This document shows, piece by piece, positions 23,511-35,282 of a stretch of DNA of 64,000 bases (within the stretch, counting starts at the first letter, position 1; each line of letters opens with the position of its first letter). Both the position numbers and the translations under genes were made by a program. Below the pieces are notes generated by a model. It made no database searches. It saw nothing but the letters and a program-made list of their open reading frames with translations, and was not told where the DNA came from. Source of the stretch: Bryum argenteum (Eukaryota > Streptophyta > Bryopsida > Bryales > Bryaceae). The DNA lies in assembly GCA_037043015.1 (NCBI GenBank), contig CM073331.1, positions 5,901,305 through 5,965,304 on the forward strand, in the 5' to 3' direction.

Positions 23511-23757
23511 GGCTAATCAACTTAGAAGATCCTTCTTTTCATTTACAGAATCTTAATGTACTTGTCAGCTAGAATTCAAGCGGAATCTAAGCTAATCAAC
23601 CATGAACAAAATTCTTTTTTTCATCTACAAATCACAATGTAATTGTGAGCCAGATTTCTATTGGAATCCAGGCTAATCAAATAGGAAGACGATCTTTTTT
23701 CATATTCAAATCTCAATGTACTTCCAAGCTAGATTTTAGGTCAAATCCACGGTAAAT
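23511..23757. repeat. 80-bp tandem repeat, three units
   Basis: Units start at GCTAATCAA near 23512, 23591 and 23672, each with a pyrimidine run, CTCAATGTACTT-like centre and AGCTAGATTT. Clear period, moderate divergence. Confidence 0.75.
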
Positions 23758-23919
23758 TGTTTTAAGTACAACTATGAGCTTCTACTCATCTATGCAGGGG
23801 TTAAAATATACAGGGATTAAAGAACTAAGGTGTCAACATTTAAAAATTTCCTCAATATCGCATTTTCAAGTGCGAGGTAGTGATTCTCGCTATCTGAAGT
23901 ATTTTGAAGTATGTAATTG

Positions 23920-24040
<121 letters not shown>

Positions 24041-24228
24041 AATCTTGAATTCGAATTCTCCATTGTTTTGTAATATTGAGAGCCAAAATGGTTACATTTG
24101 GTTGTTGAAAATGGAAATTTAGTGTCTTGGTGGCCAACCAAACTATCTTAAAGAGAAGATATGACTTTGAACTCTTCAAATTCTTACATGTAGGTGAGTT
24201 CGGAATGTGCCTTTATAATTTTTATATC

Positions 24229-24332
24229 TAAAGAAGATCCACTTTACATGAGGTTTACTATTTATAAAGAAGATCCACTTTACATGAGGTTTATTATATT
24301 TAAAGAAGATCCACTTTACATGAGGTTTACTC
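24229..24332. repeat. About 35-bp tandem repeat, three units
   Basis: AAGAAGATCCACTTTACATG followed by AGGTTTA occurs three times in succession, nearly without change, which suggests recent expansion. Confidence 0.85.
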
Positions 24333-24837
24333 GAACCCAATTACAAAGGTCCGTTTTGGATGATATAAAAGTTAGACAAGTTTTTCATGTCAACATTCCA
24401 AACTCCCAAAACATGTTTTTGTATGTCATTTACATGTACAAATAAACAAATATTGAAAAAGCATAAGATCTTAGCTTTTGGTTATTTTTTTAAGTTTCCA
24501 TACTTTGGTCGTTTAAGGTAAGCCTCTGAGAGTAATTGAGAGTATACCACAATTTTGGGCAGTTTTCAGTTTGCCTCTATAGATTCAGGCATCAACTCCC
24601 CTATGCTCTCTCTACAGGTCAGAACTTTAAAACATTTCTTTTCTAAATAAATTTCATATCACTCGATATATTACATTCACGATTTTGCAATATTTTGCAT
24701 GTATTGCCGTATTGAAACCCCAAAATAATCCTACGGGAACCTTTAGTCCTTGAAATTTAAACACTATGTATTCATTAACATAGACTTCCGCTGTGTAACT
24801 TTTAAAAGGTACAAGGAATTCGAAATGGTTTATTGAG

Positions 24838-24945
24838 AGTCATGCACTAACAAACAAAAAAAAATTAAATTTTAAAAAAAATAAAAAAAATAGAAAAAAT
24901 AAAAAAATAGAAAAAATAAAAATAGAAAAAAAATAAAAATCAACC
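24838..24945. repeat. A-rich low-complexity tract
   Basis: Runs of A broken by TAG and TAAA. No gene is supported here or in the AT-rich DNA up to 25460. Confidence 0.85.
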
Positions 24946-25461
24946 AACTTTGATCATTATGATCTCACAAATAAAGAAAAATTAATAGTTCAAATTTAGC
25001 ACATGCCTGAATAGTCAAATTGATTTTATAAAATATTACGTTTGGATCTTCCAAATAATTTTTAGATTGATTTTTTGAGAGCCTAAAAATAAAGGTTATA
25101 TTTTATAATGTATGCAATTATGCACCATGGAACTTCAGGGGTTCATAGTTTCATATAATATATTAATTCAATATCTTTAAAATAGGTCCTAAACTTCACA
25201 ATACTCAAAATTATAAGTTAAGTTTGGAACTCAATCACTCAAAATTATAAGATAAGTTCGGAACTCAATCAGTAGAAAACTAATATATAAAAGTGATAAG
25301 TTTGTATAGCTACATGTGCTATTTGAAGTTAATAGTTTCCAAAAAAATATTATTATTGTGATTTAATTTATTTTCTTTAAACTTCTTTTCCATCAATATT
25401 AATCACAAGTTGAATGTTTGAAAGTCTTATTTGTCAATAAATTTCAAAGTTATTTAAAACA

Positions 25462-25830
25462 AATAGATAGATAGATAGATAGAAACTCCGGTGCCTTTCT
25501 AAGGGGCCGGCGTGAATGAAGTGTCCGTTTGTAATGCTAATATCCCGATGGCCACCAGACAAGGGGAAATTGGAACAATACTACTTCCCCCTCTCGAGGG
25601 TGGACACTATAACTACGCTAGTTTCTAGCCTAGTTACTAATGCCTTGAAGATACTTGACATAGTATCCCCCCAAAGGGCTTTGAGGTACCCATACAACAA
25701 GGTCCAAAGACCCCCCCACAATAGTTGGGTGGACTATAGTGGTGAGCACCACGCCGGCATGGGGAATAGAACCCACGACTTCCTCATTGGGGGCCTAAGC
25801 CCTAACCACCAAGCCAAGGTTTGTGGTGCC
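25462..25830 (-). mobile_element. tRNA-derived SINE, full copy (minus)
   Basis: Read on the minus strand, the element begins GGCACCACAAACC, has a pol III A box (TGGCTTGGTGG) and about 43 nt further a B box (GGTTCTATTCC), and ends in a (CTAT)n tail seen here as GATA repeats. It is nearly identical to 47500-47864 in the opposite orientation. Frames reading through it are not genes. Confidence 0.75.
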
Positions 25831-27534
25831 TAAATATGCAGAAGAGCTTAACATGTATAAAGTCGTTACCTATATCATAATGTTTTATATAAATACAAAT
25901 TCAATAGGTATTCTCTTGGTAAACCTTACTATATTGACTTTGTATATATTACATGGATTTAAGTACTTCTTAAAAGCAGTGATAACACTTGGATCATGCA
26001 CCATCATATGATAGCCTCGTTTGATGATTACTAGTAATAATAGGTCGAATCTTTATTAATTTATCTTTATTACCCCTTGTGAAATTCATAAAGACATTTA
26101 TCAAATTATTACAAAATTTTAAGTAAACCTTTTGATACAGATTGAAACTAGTAGGTTACAGTGATCTTTGTTATGTTCAACTTTCTAGATATTTTTCATC
26201 TTAACTACTATGCGTATTCCATATAAAATTTAAACCACTTCTAATATTATCACAATTGCATTTTCTAGTTATGCATCAGCAAAGCTACCATAACGCACTT
26301 CTTAAAGTTGCAAAGATTGCTGCAACAAAAAAATGAAACATAAACTTTGATCCTTGTTGTAAAGTGCTTCATGACATAGGAATTTGTTATGAGCAATATG
26401 GCTTAAGAGTTTGTTGCAGGACCACATGACAAAAGAATTTGTTGTATAACCACATAGTGTAAAAATTGGCTGCAACAATCTAGGTCATCTACGCAGACCC
26501 TGCCTCAATCTGCAATTACACTTGTTTTGATAATGTCACTCATTTTGATATTGTTACAATTAAATGTACTTTATAACGACACTAGTAATAATGGCAAAAT
26601 TAGAGAGAACCGCAATAATTGAGTTGGAAATAATGACTCTTAATATTTTAATATAAAAATTATTATATTATCACAAACACATAAAGTCCAAATAAAGATC
26701 TATAAATAATTAATGAGCTAATGGATGTGATGATGATATTGAAGAATTTAGATTCACAAGCTTATTGATCAATTCATAATGTATGATACAAAGTCATGAT
26801 TAGCATCTTTTACTCATGCATAATGGCTATGAATCATATAAAGTGGTCGAATTTAAATGTCTTAATCTAAATAGATGTAAGTAAAATTTTACAAAGGTAA
26901 GTAGATGATATTTGTTTCATGAAATATATGTAGATCACAAGGAGAATTTATCACTTTGAATGTTCTTTCAAAATTTTCATAAAATCGATACACTTTTTTT
27001 AAGAACCCATGAATAGTGCAACGTACCAGTCCTGCTACCAAATTATGTTGTGTAAAAAAACATAGCAAGATACCATGTAAATGTAATCGCAATATACAAG
27101 TTGTTGCGACTTGCTAGTACGATGGATTCACACCATTAAAAAACTGAGAATGTCTTGAATTAATATCCGACTACAAAGTTTGTGGGGAACAAGAAATGTC
27201 GTTGGAAAGTTTTTGCTACAAGTGCGAATGGACCTTTGATTGACTACGAGTATCAAGGAACACGATAATTTTGCAAAATTCACTGCACTTAATTGACTAC
27301 AGTGCACAGATTCTTGGAGAAGAGGGAAGTAGATGAATTGCAATTAATCAACTATATCATTATGAAGATGGTCTTTTATTGGAATGCATTCAAAGTTTCA
27401 CCGTAGCGTGGAATTTTTGGAATCAAGTATCAAATTTTTTTAATTTTGAAATGTGACAACTTGTCATTCCAAAATGATTCAATTACCCAATTGTAATCAT
27501 TGCCTCAATTATTATCTAAATTAGAAATTGATAA
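25831..27534. other. AT-rich intergenic stretch, nothing recognised
   Basis: Only short frames and simple AT-rich sequence are seen. Confidence 0.4.
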
Positions 27535-27640
27535 CTTAAATTTGGTCGGTGTAAATGACAATTTGAATTTGGCCATCTTACATGACAATTTAAATTTGGC
27601 CGGTGTAAATGAAAACTTAAATTTGGCCATTTTTGAATGT
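27535..27640. repeat. About 30-bp tandem repeat
   Basis: Variants of TTAAATTTGGCCGGTGTAAA repeat three to four times with alternating GGCCAT and GGCCGG. Confidence 0.7.
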
Positions 27641-27805
27641 CTGGCTGATAGCGCTTGTTTTATTTGATTAAAACTGAGGTCAAACTTCGCCACTGCAAAT
27701 GACTTTGATAGAGCAGAATGATCTGCAATGCATAATGGCTGGCGAACGTGCACGTCAATGTAACATTAATATCCCATTAAGAAGTCGTTCTCTAAGGTCG
27801 AAGTC

Positions 27806-27960
27806 TACATGTTTATCTTCCGCTTTTCAGTTCGTTTGTAAGCTAGAGTAGTGATGCTTTGATTGTTGGAGCTCCTTAACTGCCAGGCACATGTTGAGGT
27901 TGTGGAACAAGAGGAAGACGCAAATGAGGCTCCGCCATGTACCAACTAAAAAAGCGAAGT
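27806..27960 (+). pseudogene. Fragment of the TAF7 gene (3' end of U12 intron plus start of last exon)
   Basis: Similarity to 36218-36340 covers the intron end, including TCCTTAAC and AC at 27889-27890, then the coding run for VEVVEQEEDANE. It soon diverges and meets a stop codon after the CCATGTACC string. Since intron sequence is included, this is a DNA-level copy, not a retrocopy. It lies downstream of the minus-strand AP-2 sigma gene. It is not expected to encode protein. Confidence 0.7.
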
Positions 27961-28463
27961 AGGCTCTGAAAATTAAAAAACAGGATCAAAACAACAGTGA
28001 ATCGTACATTTGACCTTTAGACCAATTACTGCAGTCCTAATTCAGATCTAGTCCTGATGCAACACTGGCCAGTTCGAAACGATAATTGCATCCAGCCACT
28101 TTGATCAGTTGGGTTTCCTACATTGCCACTCGCCCACTTCTTGATATAATTTCTTTGTGTATCCTGTCCACTTCAAAGCATGCCAATAAACCTTCACAAG
28201 TAATCCCGTAAGTTGAGCTCCAAGATATTATTCGAGAGGCCATGTAGTCAACAATTCAATTCAATTTCGGCAACAGTTGAAATAATGAACAGGAAGCCTA
28301 CTTCCCGTTTCCACAAACGAATACTAATCTAAAGTTCGTAATGTCCAAACATTCAGGAGTACCACCTCATAAGTTTCCTGAGCATATACGTTTCAGCGAG
28401 CACCACTCTAACCCGTAGAGATAAACGCGAGCAAGAAGCACCATCTAACCAAGAACACGATCT

Positions 28464-30624
28464 CTAGTCCTGCTTCTCCAGTTCTCCCATTCTTTCGATG
28501 ATTGCCTGCAGCACATGATACATCATAATTATACAGATTATGTTGAATGACGAGACATTGCTCGATGTTAGAAGGAACATTCATCGTCAAAGGCAACGAA
28601 CAAATCGTACTAACCAGCTTTTGCTAAATCATGAGCTACTCGCAAATCAAGGATGTCACTTTTTCATTGCTTACCTTTTTGCTGGTTTCTTGCAATTCGC
28701 CAGCAAGAATAAACTCGTCCAAAATCAGATAAACCTGCAAGCCAAAATAATTTGAGTTGCAAATGATGCCACCTTACAAACATTCAGTGAGAGTTTATAT
28801 ATTACGAAAGATGAAACTGTGAAACGAGGATCATTGTTGCCATACCTTGTGAAAGTTGAAGACCAGATCCAGCTCACAAACATTACTGAAGAAGTGATCT
28901 AATATCTCGACAAATAGATGAATACTTTCAAGGTAGGCCAGCTCGTTGTCCATGATGTCAACACACATCGAGAAGAAAAGGCCCGCATAGCGTCGGTAAA
29001 TCACTTTATGTGTACGAAACTGTTCAACACAAAGTACACGGGAATCAGCTATATGTTCCTGTTGCACTGATATGGACTGACGAGTATTCCAAATGTAGAC
29101 TACCTCAAAACTTACTACTCAATCTCTGAAAACTCAAGAGACGAACATAACTGTTGACTAATTTACAAGGGATCACAGGAATTCGCTTCAGCGAAAACAA
29201 TTCAGAAAATACCACAATGAGTTTCAGATTGTTCAATAGACTCTGAAGGAACATAGCATCAACTTGACCGAAGGATTAGTGAATTACCTCTACGAAATTG
29301 GTGTACTTCGGATCTCTATTCACCACCAGTCTGTGAACCTGCACACAAATATGAAAATTCTTGAAGTGCCTTGCTATAGGACTCTTACAGTGCACATCAG
29401 CAGTGATTAGTATCCACCCATCAACATATTACAGAGGCTTCTACTACGGTCACCTCGACTATCAACACTCTGTTACTAACCCTTGCTTGTTGATAATAAC
29501 TGGCTTACAGATGAAAGCATGGCAAATTCCCTTTCCTTTTAGGGTTTGATTTGATGACATAAACGAATGTGGACTTGATCTGATGTGAAATTAAGAAAGG
29601 AACTTATTCGTTAATAATCAAAAGTGATAGCAACCGATTGATTACACAAAGGTCGATAACCTCCAGAGGCGAATGATCAATACCTCGTACTCCAACTTGT
29701 GCTTCTCGGAATCCTCCAAGGGGATGTAATATTTCGCCAGACGAGTTTTGCCCTGCCGATTCTGCAGAAGTATAAAGCGAATCTGCCTCAACACAGAAAA
29801 CTCACCAACCATTAATCCAGCTGCTTGTCACGGGTCTATCAGTGAAATCTTCAACGAGGAATCCGCAGTCACCACTACAAAACCGCAGAATTTTACTCCA
29901 GTTGTACATACGGTACGGTAAAGATGCTCAATAATGGCACACATTTGAGCGTGACATATCTGTAAAGAAGTAAGCCATGCAAGAAACTTGGGTTGTGTGC
30001 ATGGCCAAAGTAGGACTGGACATGCTAGAATCATCCTTTTTGCACTCTCGTAGAATTTGTTAAGAATTTGTGTAATTGGACTCATAGATATACCTAAAAT
30101 GGTGCAGTCTTAAAATTCAAAGTTCACTGGTATTATGAAGTTCACTAGTTCACCCCACCCTAGCGGGCCATTTACGGTACTGCTCCATTATCGCGCAGGC
30201 TATCTTGAATATAATTGTACAATGAACTGTAAGTGGATCAGCAATCTCACAAGCACGGTACGCACCCTGATTTTGCGTCAAAGCACAGCAGCAACCACTA
30301 CGATGCATTCCTAGACCCGCTGGCACACAAAACATATAGCTTCAAGACGAATACCACAATAACGAGACCTTCGCGATCCACCAAATGCAAATCATTACAG
30401 CGATCTACAGTCCTACGGAGCTCTGTCCTGTTCTCGATCTCTCTCCTCAATGCACAGCAGTGCATACATATTATGAGAGAGATCCATAATCGCTAGCGCG
30501 AAGAATGGAACCACCTATAGGCAGATCGTCACAACAAGAAGCTAGAAAAGAGCACTGAAATCGTGATGCGAGGTGACCGGCTACTTCACTTCGATGCAAA
30601 AAATTGGTGAAGAAACCTTACCAT
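28464..30624 (-). CDS. AP2S: AP-2 adaptor complex subunit sigma
   Basis: Six minus-strand exons: 30622-30624 (ATG alone), 29684-29782, 29288-29338, 28846-29019, 28675-28734 and 28464-28505. They give exactly 142 aa, the usual sigma-2 length, with every junction in frame. The sequence follows the conserved family throughout: [89 protein letters not shown] and [13 protein letters not shown]. Sigma-2 is the small longin-fold subunit of the clathrin adaptor that selects cargo at the plasma membrane. The start exon is inferred: ATG followed by GTAAGG at 30621 is the only nearby ATG/donor that fits. Highly constrained, single-copy here, no oddities. Confidence 0.93.
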
Positions 30625-30756
30625 GGTTGGCGCGTGATACAATTTCTGCTCCAAAACTCCACTGCGAAGCGCGCGGGCGTAAAATCCGTGGAAATGGGGT
30701 AATGGCGAAGATCGATGCAATTATGGATTCAACTTTCGAAAATGAGGGTGTCGACC

Positions 30757-30765
30757 AAACCCTAG
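30757..30765. promoter_or_regulatory. Telo-box upstream of AP2S
   Basis: AAACCCTAG lies about 133 nt upstream of the inferred AP2S start codon. Telo-boxes are common in plant housekeeping promoters. A single short site, so weak evidence. Confidence 0.35.
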
Positions 30766-30909
30766 GCCAGAGGAGAGAGACAGAGTTGGATGAACCTGGA
30801 TGTTATCGTTTGGATGAATGAAATATCGGTGATGAATGATCAATTTGGGGCAGATTTGGGCTCTTTCCTTCAACGCACCCTTTTGACTGGATTGAGTTGT
30901 CTTCAATAC

Positions 30910-32829
30910 AAAATTTAATTTTAAAGGTGCTCATGCTCACAAGGACTTTGCATTTCATTTCCTAGTTCATATTTTTCGGTTCTTGCTCCTTTCAAATGTA
31001 AAATGGGTACTTATTCATGTTCTAATTTCTATAAGAATAAGTTCCTCTTTAATTGTCATATAGGGATTTTTGTGATTGGAATCTAACGCCTCAAGTCAAA
31101 ATCAACCACATTATATTCGATTTAACTTTGACCAAGCTCTCAGTTACTAAATTTAGAACGTATGAAGTTGCTACTTTTACATGTAGTAGGGTTTTTCCTT
31201 ACCTTCTTGAAAAGTCATTTTGCGCTTCAAAATTCCATATACTTTAGGAGATATTCGCAGTCAAAGGTTGAAAATATTGTTCAAAATCTGCCCAAAACTG
31301 CCCAAACTTCGGTAAATGCTCATTTATTTTGAAAATCTGCGCAAAAGTAATAAATTTGCAGAAAATTCAAAAATTCACTAAGATTTCAAGTATTGTTTCT
31401 TGTACTTGTAGAAGAGGTAACAAGGCATAATCTCATCGTTTGGATCTTCCATTCAATTTTTCATCACGTACCATTTTTATCCATAAAGACTTGCCTATTT
31501 AATTGAATTTCAGCATACCTCCATGTGAGAATTCAAGTATTTCTTTAGGTTTATAGGTCGTATGAGGGTAAAAATTATTTGGACATATTCCTAACTCACC
31601 TAGAAACAGGAATATGAAGAGCTTCATATCAAATTTGCTACCAGAGTGCTTTTTTTGCCCTCAAAGTACCACTTACCCTTTTTCCAATAAGTGACAAAAA
31701 CTTTTATTTCCAACTTTGAACATTAAGATCTCACAAATGGTAAGTGGTTCAAATTTAAGATTTCACGTACATACAAATAGGCAAGATAAAGACAAGATCT
31801 TACGGTTACATACTTAAAAATACATCAAAAGTTAAAAAATTAAAAGAAGGTATTTTTGAGGGGTTTTTGGAGTTTCGAGGCCTTTAACTTTGGAGGTTAA
31901 TGCATGTGAAATTACAAATTTTCTCTAGGCTTTGCACACCCTATGAAGAAATAAGGGTAAAATTATGTAGGCATACACCAAACTCACCTAGGAATACGAA
32001 AGAGCCAAAGTCAAAACTATTTTGCAAAATAGTTTTCTTGGCACCTTATACAAGAGTTGTTGATTAGTGTTAAAAATGTTAATTGCAAAAAATAGTACTA
32101 CTTGTCACACATCACCATAGCGTTACAACACTAAATGCGAGTGCGTAAAAGTGGCTTCAAGAAAAAATGAAGAACATTGATTGCAATTGTAGTCCAAACT
32201 GAACACTAATCTTAAAAGAGTTGAGAAATAGTGTAATGATCGACTTTTGGTAAATCACACTAATTAACAACTCTTGTTTACCAGTACTTTGAAAAGGGGT
32301 TGCTTTTTACCACAAAACATTACATTCCCTTCCTCCAACAAGAGGGAATAAAAATTATCCAACATTGAATATTATAATCTCACAATCCCTCGGAGTTTGA
32401 ATGTAAGGTATGGTGAACATGTATCCGCACAAGCTAGGAATTCAATAAAGCCTATGTAACCGAGGTCACAATCTCCCTCTCGATGTTTACAAAGAAATCG
32501 GAAAGCAACCAAAAAAGATACCCTCAAGTTCAGATAAACGAGCACAACAAGATTTGCTCACTATCAAAATGCCCGTTAGTTTCTCATTAATTGCTGAAAT
32601 GTCGATACAAAAGTAGGGAACTCAAATCTTTAAACTGAAGGAGAATCCCAATACTAAGAGTTCAGGCTACAAAAACTATGGCCAGTACAGGCGATGTCCA
32701 ACATCGTCTCTGATAATTTTTACATTTCTTTTCGAGAGAATGGTCCAATGTTTCAAACGAAGCAGGAGCTTCTACGAGTTGCCGAACGTAAAATAACACT
32801 GCTATCCATCCATAGCCGGGGCTGTGAGC
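30910..32829. other. Intergenic stretch with degenerate repeats
   Basis: No gene is seen. Segments near 31560-31660 and 31950-32045 resemble each other (CTCACCTAGRAA, then a pyrimidine-rich GTGC/GCACC patch). Both are preceded by the ATCTCACAA-type motif found in the TTAA elements elsewhere, so this is probably a decayed element cluster. Telo-like and promoter motifs are not evident. Confidence 0.4.
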
Positions 32830-34995
32830 TCAGTTATTGGCATTCTCATTCCTCTCCAAAGCTGCAGAAGAAACGGACAAAAAACGAAACATCAGCGTCT
32901 TTTACCTTCGACACAGCTCACAAGAATTCCAACAGTGTGAAGGACTCGTAAGTAGAAGTCAATAAGGACAATTTAATTTTCTCGTCAACGATATGGTATT
33001 GAATATGTTTCGAAGTTGCCGAACTTCTTAGTCGTACAGAGTGAGTTAGAGAACGGAAAGAGGATGTAGTGCTTAAAGGTGGAGCTTCTTACTGTTGTAA
33101 TTGAGCAGCTTCTCGATGAGATCCACATGGGTCATCAGCATGCGCCGGCAGCAGTAGCGCACCAGACCCAACGCATCCAAAGCATCACTGTCGCATGCAA
33201 AAACGATAGCAGCAATTAAATGGATCGATTCATGTGATAGATTCTATCGTCTTCCATTGATATGTTGAAAGATTAAGTATCTGGAGGTAAAGAAACCAGC
33301 TTATGTGATTCACCTCCTGCTTTCTTCGAAGAACAAGATCAATATGAATGGAATAGAACCAGGATACGATAAATGAAGCAGGATCCGTCAAGTTCTTACC
33401 CCTCCGAGTAATCAGCCTGCAAAAGGTCGAGATACGTATCCCATTTGTTCCCGATCACCTGCACAAACAACTTCCTTAAGCCCTATGCCGAAACCCGAAC
33501 CTCAAGCCTGCCTTATTCCGATTCTGGTGATCGTGATCAATATGATCTCAAACTGCAATGATCCTTCCAGAAACATGTTCTTAATGAGCTAAATTTACAG
33601 CAAGCAATTCACAATGTGTCCGCAATGGCGCCAAAACCCTAATTCTCAAGCTTTTCTCGAGCCAGTTACCGGGACCTGTTCCAATTGGTGCACTTATATT
33701 TCTAAACGTGCAACCTTCTTCAAGGATTCTTCAAGACACATCTCTTTGATGAGCTACAATCACAACGAGCAATTCACGGTTTTTGAGCGATGGCGCCAAA
33801 GCCCTAATTCTCAAATTTTGCTTCATCCGACTCAGGTAATCGTTATCAATAGATGCACTTGTAATTTGAAAGTGCATCATCCCACCATCTCTTTGATGAG
33901 CTAAAATTACTACAAGCAATTCAGGGTGTGTGCGCAAAACCCTAATTCTCAAGCTTTTCGCAGGACCTGTTCTAGTGATCTTGATCAATAGATGCACTTA
34001 TAATTCTAAACTGCAACCTCACCCAAATGATCTTTCAAGAAATATATCTTCCGAATATTACAGCGAGCAATTCAGAGTGCGTGCGCAATTGTGCCGAAAC
34101 CCTTATTCTCGAGTTTTCCTTTCAACCGATTATGACCAGGACCTGCTTGATCGTGATCAATAGATGCACTAACAATTCACTACTGCGACCTCACCCGAAT
34201 GATCCTTCAAGATACACCTTTACGATGAGCTAAAATCACAACAAGCAATTCGAGGTGTGTGCGTAAAACCCTAAGTCTCAAGCTTTTCGCAGGACCTGTT
34301 CTAGTGATCTTGATCAATAGATGCACTTATAATTCTAAACTGCAACCTCACCCAAATGATCTTTCAAGAAATATATCTTCCGAATATTACAGCGAGCAAT
34401 TCAGAGTGCGTGCGCAATTGTGCCGAAACCCTTATTCTCGAGTTTTCCTTTCAACCGATTATGACCAGGACCTGCTTGATCGTGATCAATAGATGCACTA
34501 ACAATTCACTACTGCGACCTCACCCGAATGATCCTTCAAGATACACCTTTACGATGAGCTAAAATCACAACAAGCAATTCGAGGTGTGTGCGTAAAACCC
34601 TAAGTCTCAAGCTTTTCTTGAACCAATTACCGGGACCTGTCCTAGTGATCGTGATTGCACTTATAATTCTATACTGCAGCCTCACTCGAATGGTCCTTCA
34701 CGAGACATTCATTTTAATTATTACAGCAAGCAATTTAGAGTCTGTTTGCAACTATGCTACACAAAACGCCAGCACACAGCTCGTCTTCGTTGGAAACCTG
34801 TGAACGACCACCTTCAAAACTACTTCAAATTCACACAAAAGATTTGCTAATCCAATTACGAATAGAACTATCACTTAGACATCAAACCGAAGCGATTGCA
34901 ATCCAGAGAATAATTCCTAAGAGCGGCGACTCTAATGTTCAAGAGGTAGGAGTAAAAACCTTGCCGCAGGTGAAGCAGCGAACAGGAATAATCAT
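32830..34995 (-). CDS. NRPB10: RNA polymerases I/II/III subunit RPABC5
   Basis: Four minus-strand exons, 34960-34995, 33400-33458, 33093-33187 and 32830-32861, encode 73 aa. The protein is typical RPB10: [12 protein letters not shown] with the first zinc pair, [40 protein letters not shown] with the second pair, and [19 protein letters not shown]. It is a small zinc-binding subunit shared by all nuclear RNA polymerases and anchors the RPB3/RPB11 subassembly. Without the last intron the frame would end KKLHL after NYNS; the 32-nt final exon restores the conserved NTLE ending, so I prefer the spliced form. Intron 1 (1501 nt) carries a striking repeat array. The gene is head-to-head with TAF7, 287 bp between start codons. 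Confidence 0.92.
33600..34760. repeat. Higher-order tandem array with telo-boxes in NRPB10 intron 1
   Basis: About eight units of roughly 150-170 bp, each marked by a GCAATTC motif (33604, 33766, 33913, 34064, 34236, 34393, 34565, 34727), alternate in type. A two-unit block recurs with a 329-bp period and looks virtually identical between 33930-34258 and 34259-34587. Most units contain AAACCCTAA or a near match and GTGATCAATAGATGCA. Open frames inside repeat with the same period and are not genes. Confidence 0.85.
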
Positions 34996-35282
34996 CGTGA
35001 AAAGTAATTTGAAGCAACGGAACCACAAGTTGAGGGGAGCGGCGAAAGCAGGGAGAGTGTAGGAAATGAAAATTACGAAATTGGTTTGATTGCTTGATGG
35101 AGGTCTATATTTAGGGTTATGGGGTTGACCAGCGAGGGCTAGGGTTTGGGAGGGTATCGCCCTTTAACGTTTTTGCACTCACGGACAGAAATAGAAGTTT
35201 CTTCATCCACCGACAACGTTTGTTGTATGGGATTCTGAGAGGGCAATGGACTAGGAGTAGAACAATCAGTTTGTTTGAAAAA
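34996..35282. promoter_or_regulatory. Bidirectional NRPB10/TAF7 promoter with two telo-boxes
   Basis: The 287 bp between the divergent start codons contain TTTAGGGTT (35110-35118) and CTAGGGTTT (35139-35147), both telo-box cores (AAACCCTA on the other strand), and a TATATTTA stretch just before the first. Such motifs are frequent in plant promoters of transcription and translation machinery. The two genes probably share this region. Confidence 0.65.

Noticed and set aside
25516-25833. Plus-strand frame of 105 codons with a relative at 47532-47813
   Set aside because: Both lie wholly within SINE copies, antisense to their pol III promoter.
33073-33187. Unspliced end of NRPB10 (NYNSKKLHL)
   Set aside because: A GTAAGA donor after NYN plus a downstream exon restores the conserved NTLE ending, so the read-through form is less likely.
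33600-34803. Regularly spaced repeats and serial small open frames that might suggest a CRISPR-like array or a peptide family
   Set aside because: Units are about 150-170 bp with no short direct repeat/unique spacer structure, and they lie in the intron of NRPB10; the frames repeat only because the DNA does.
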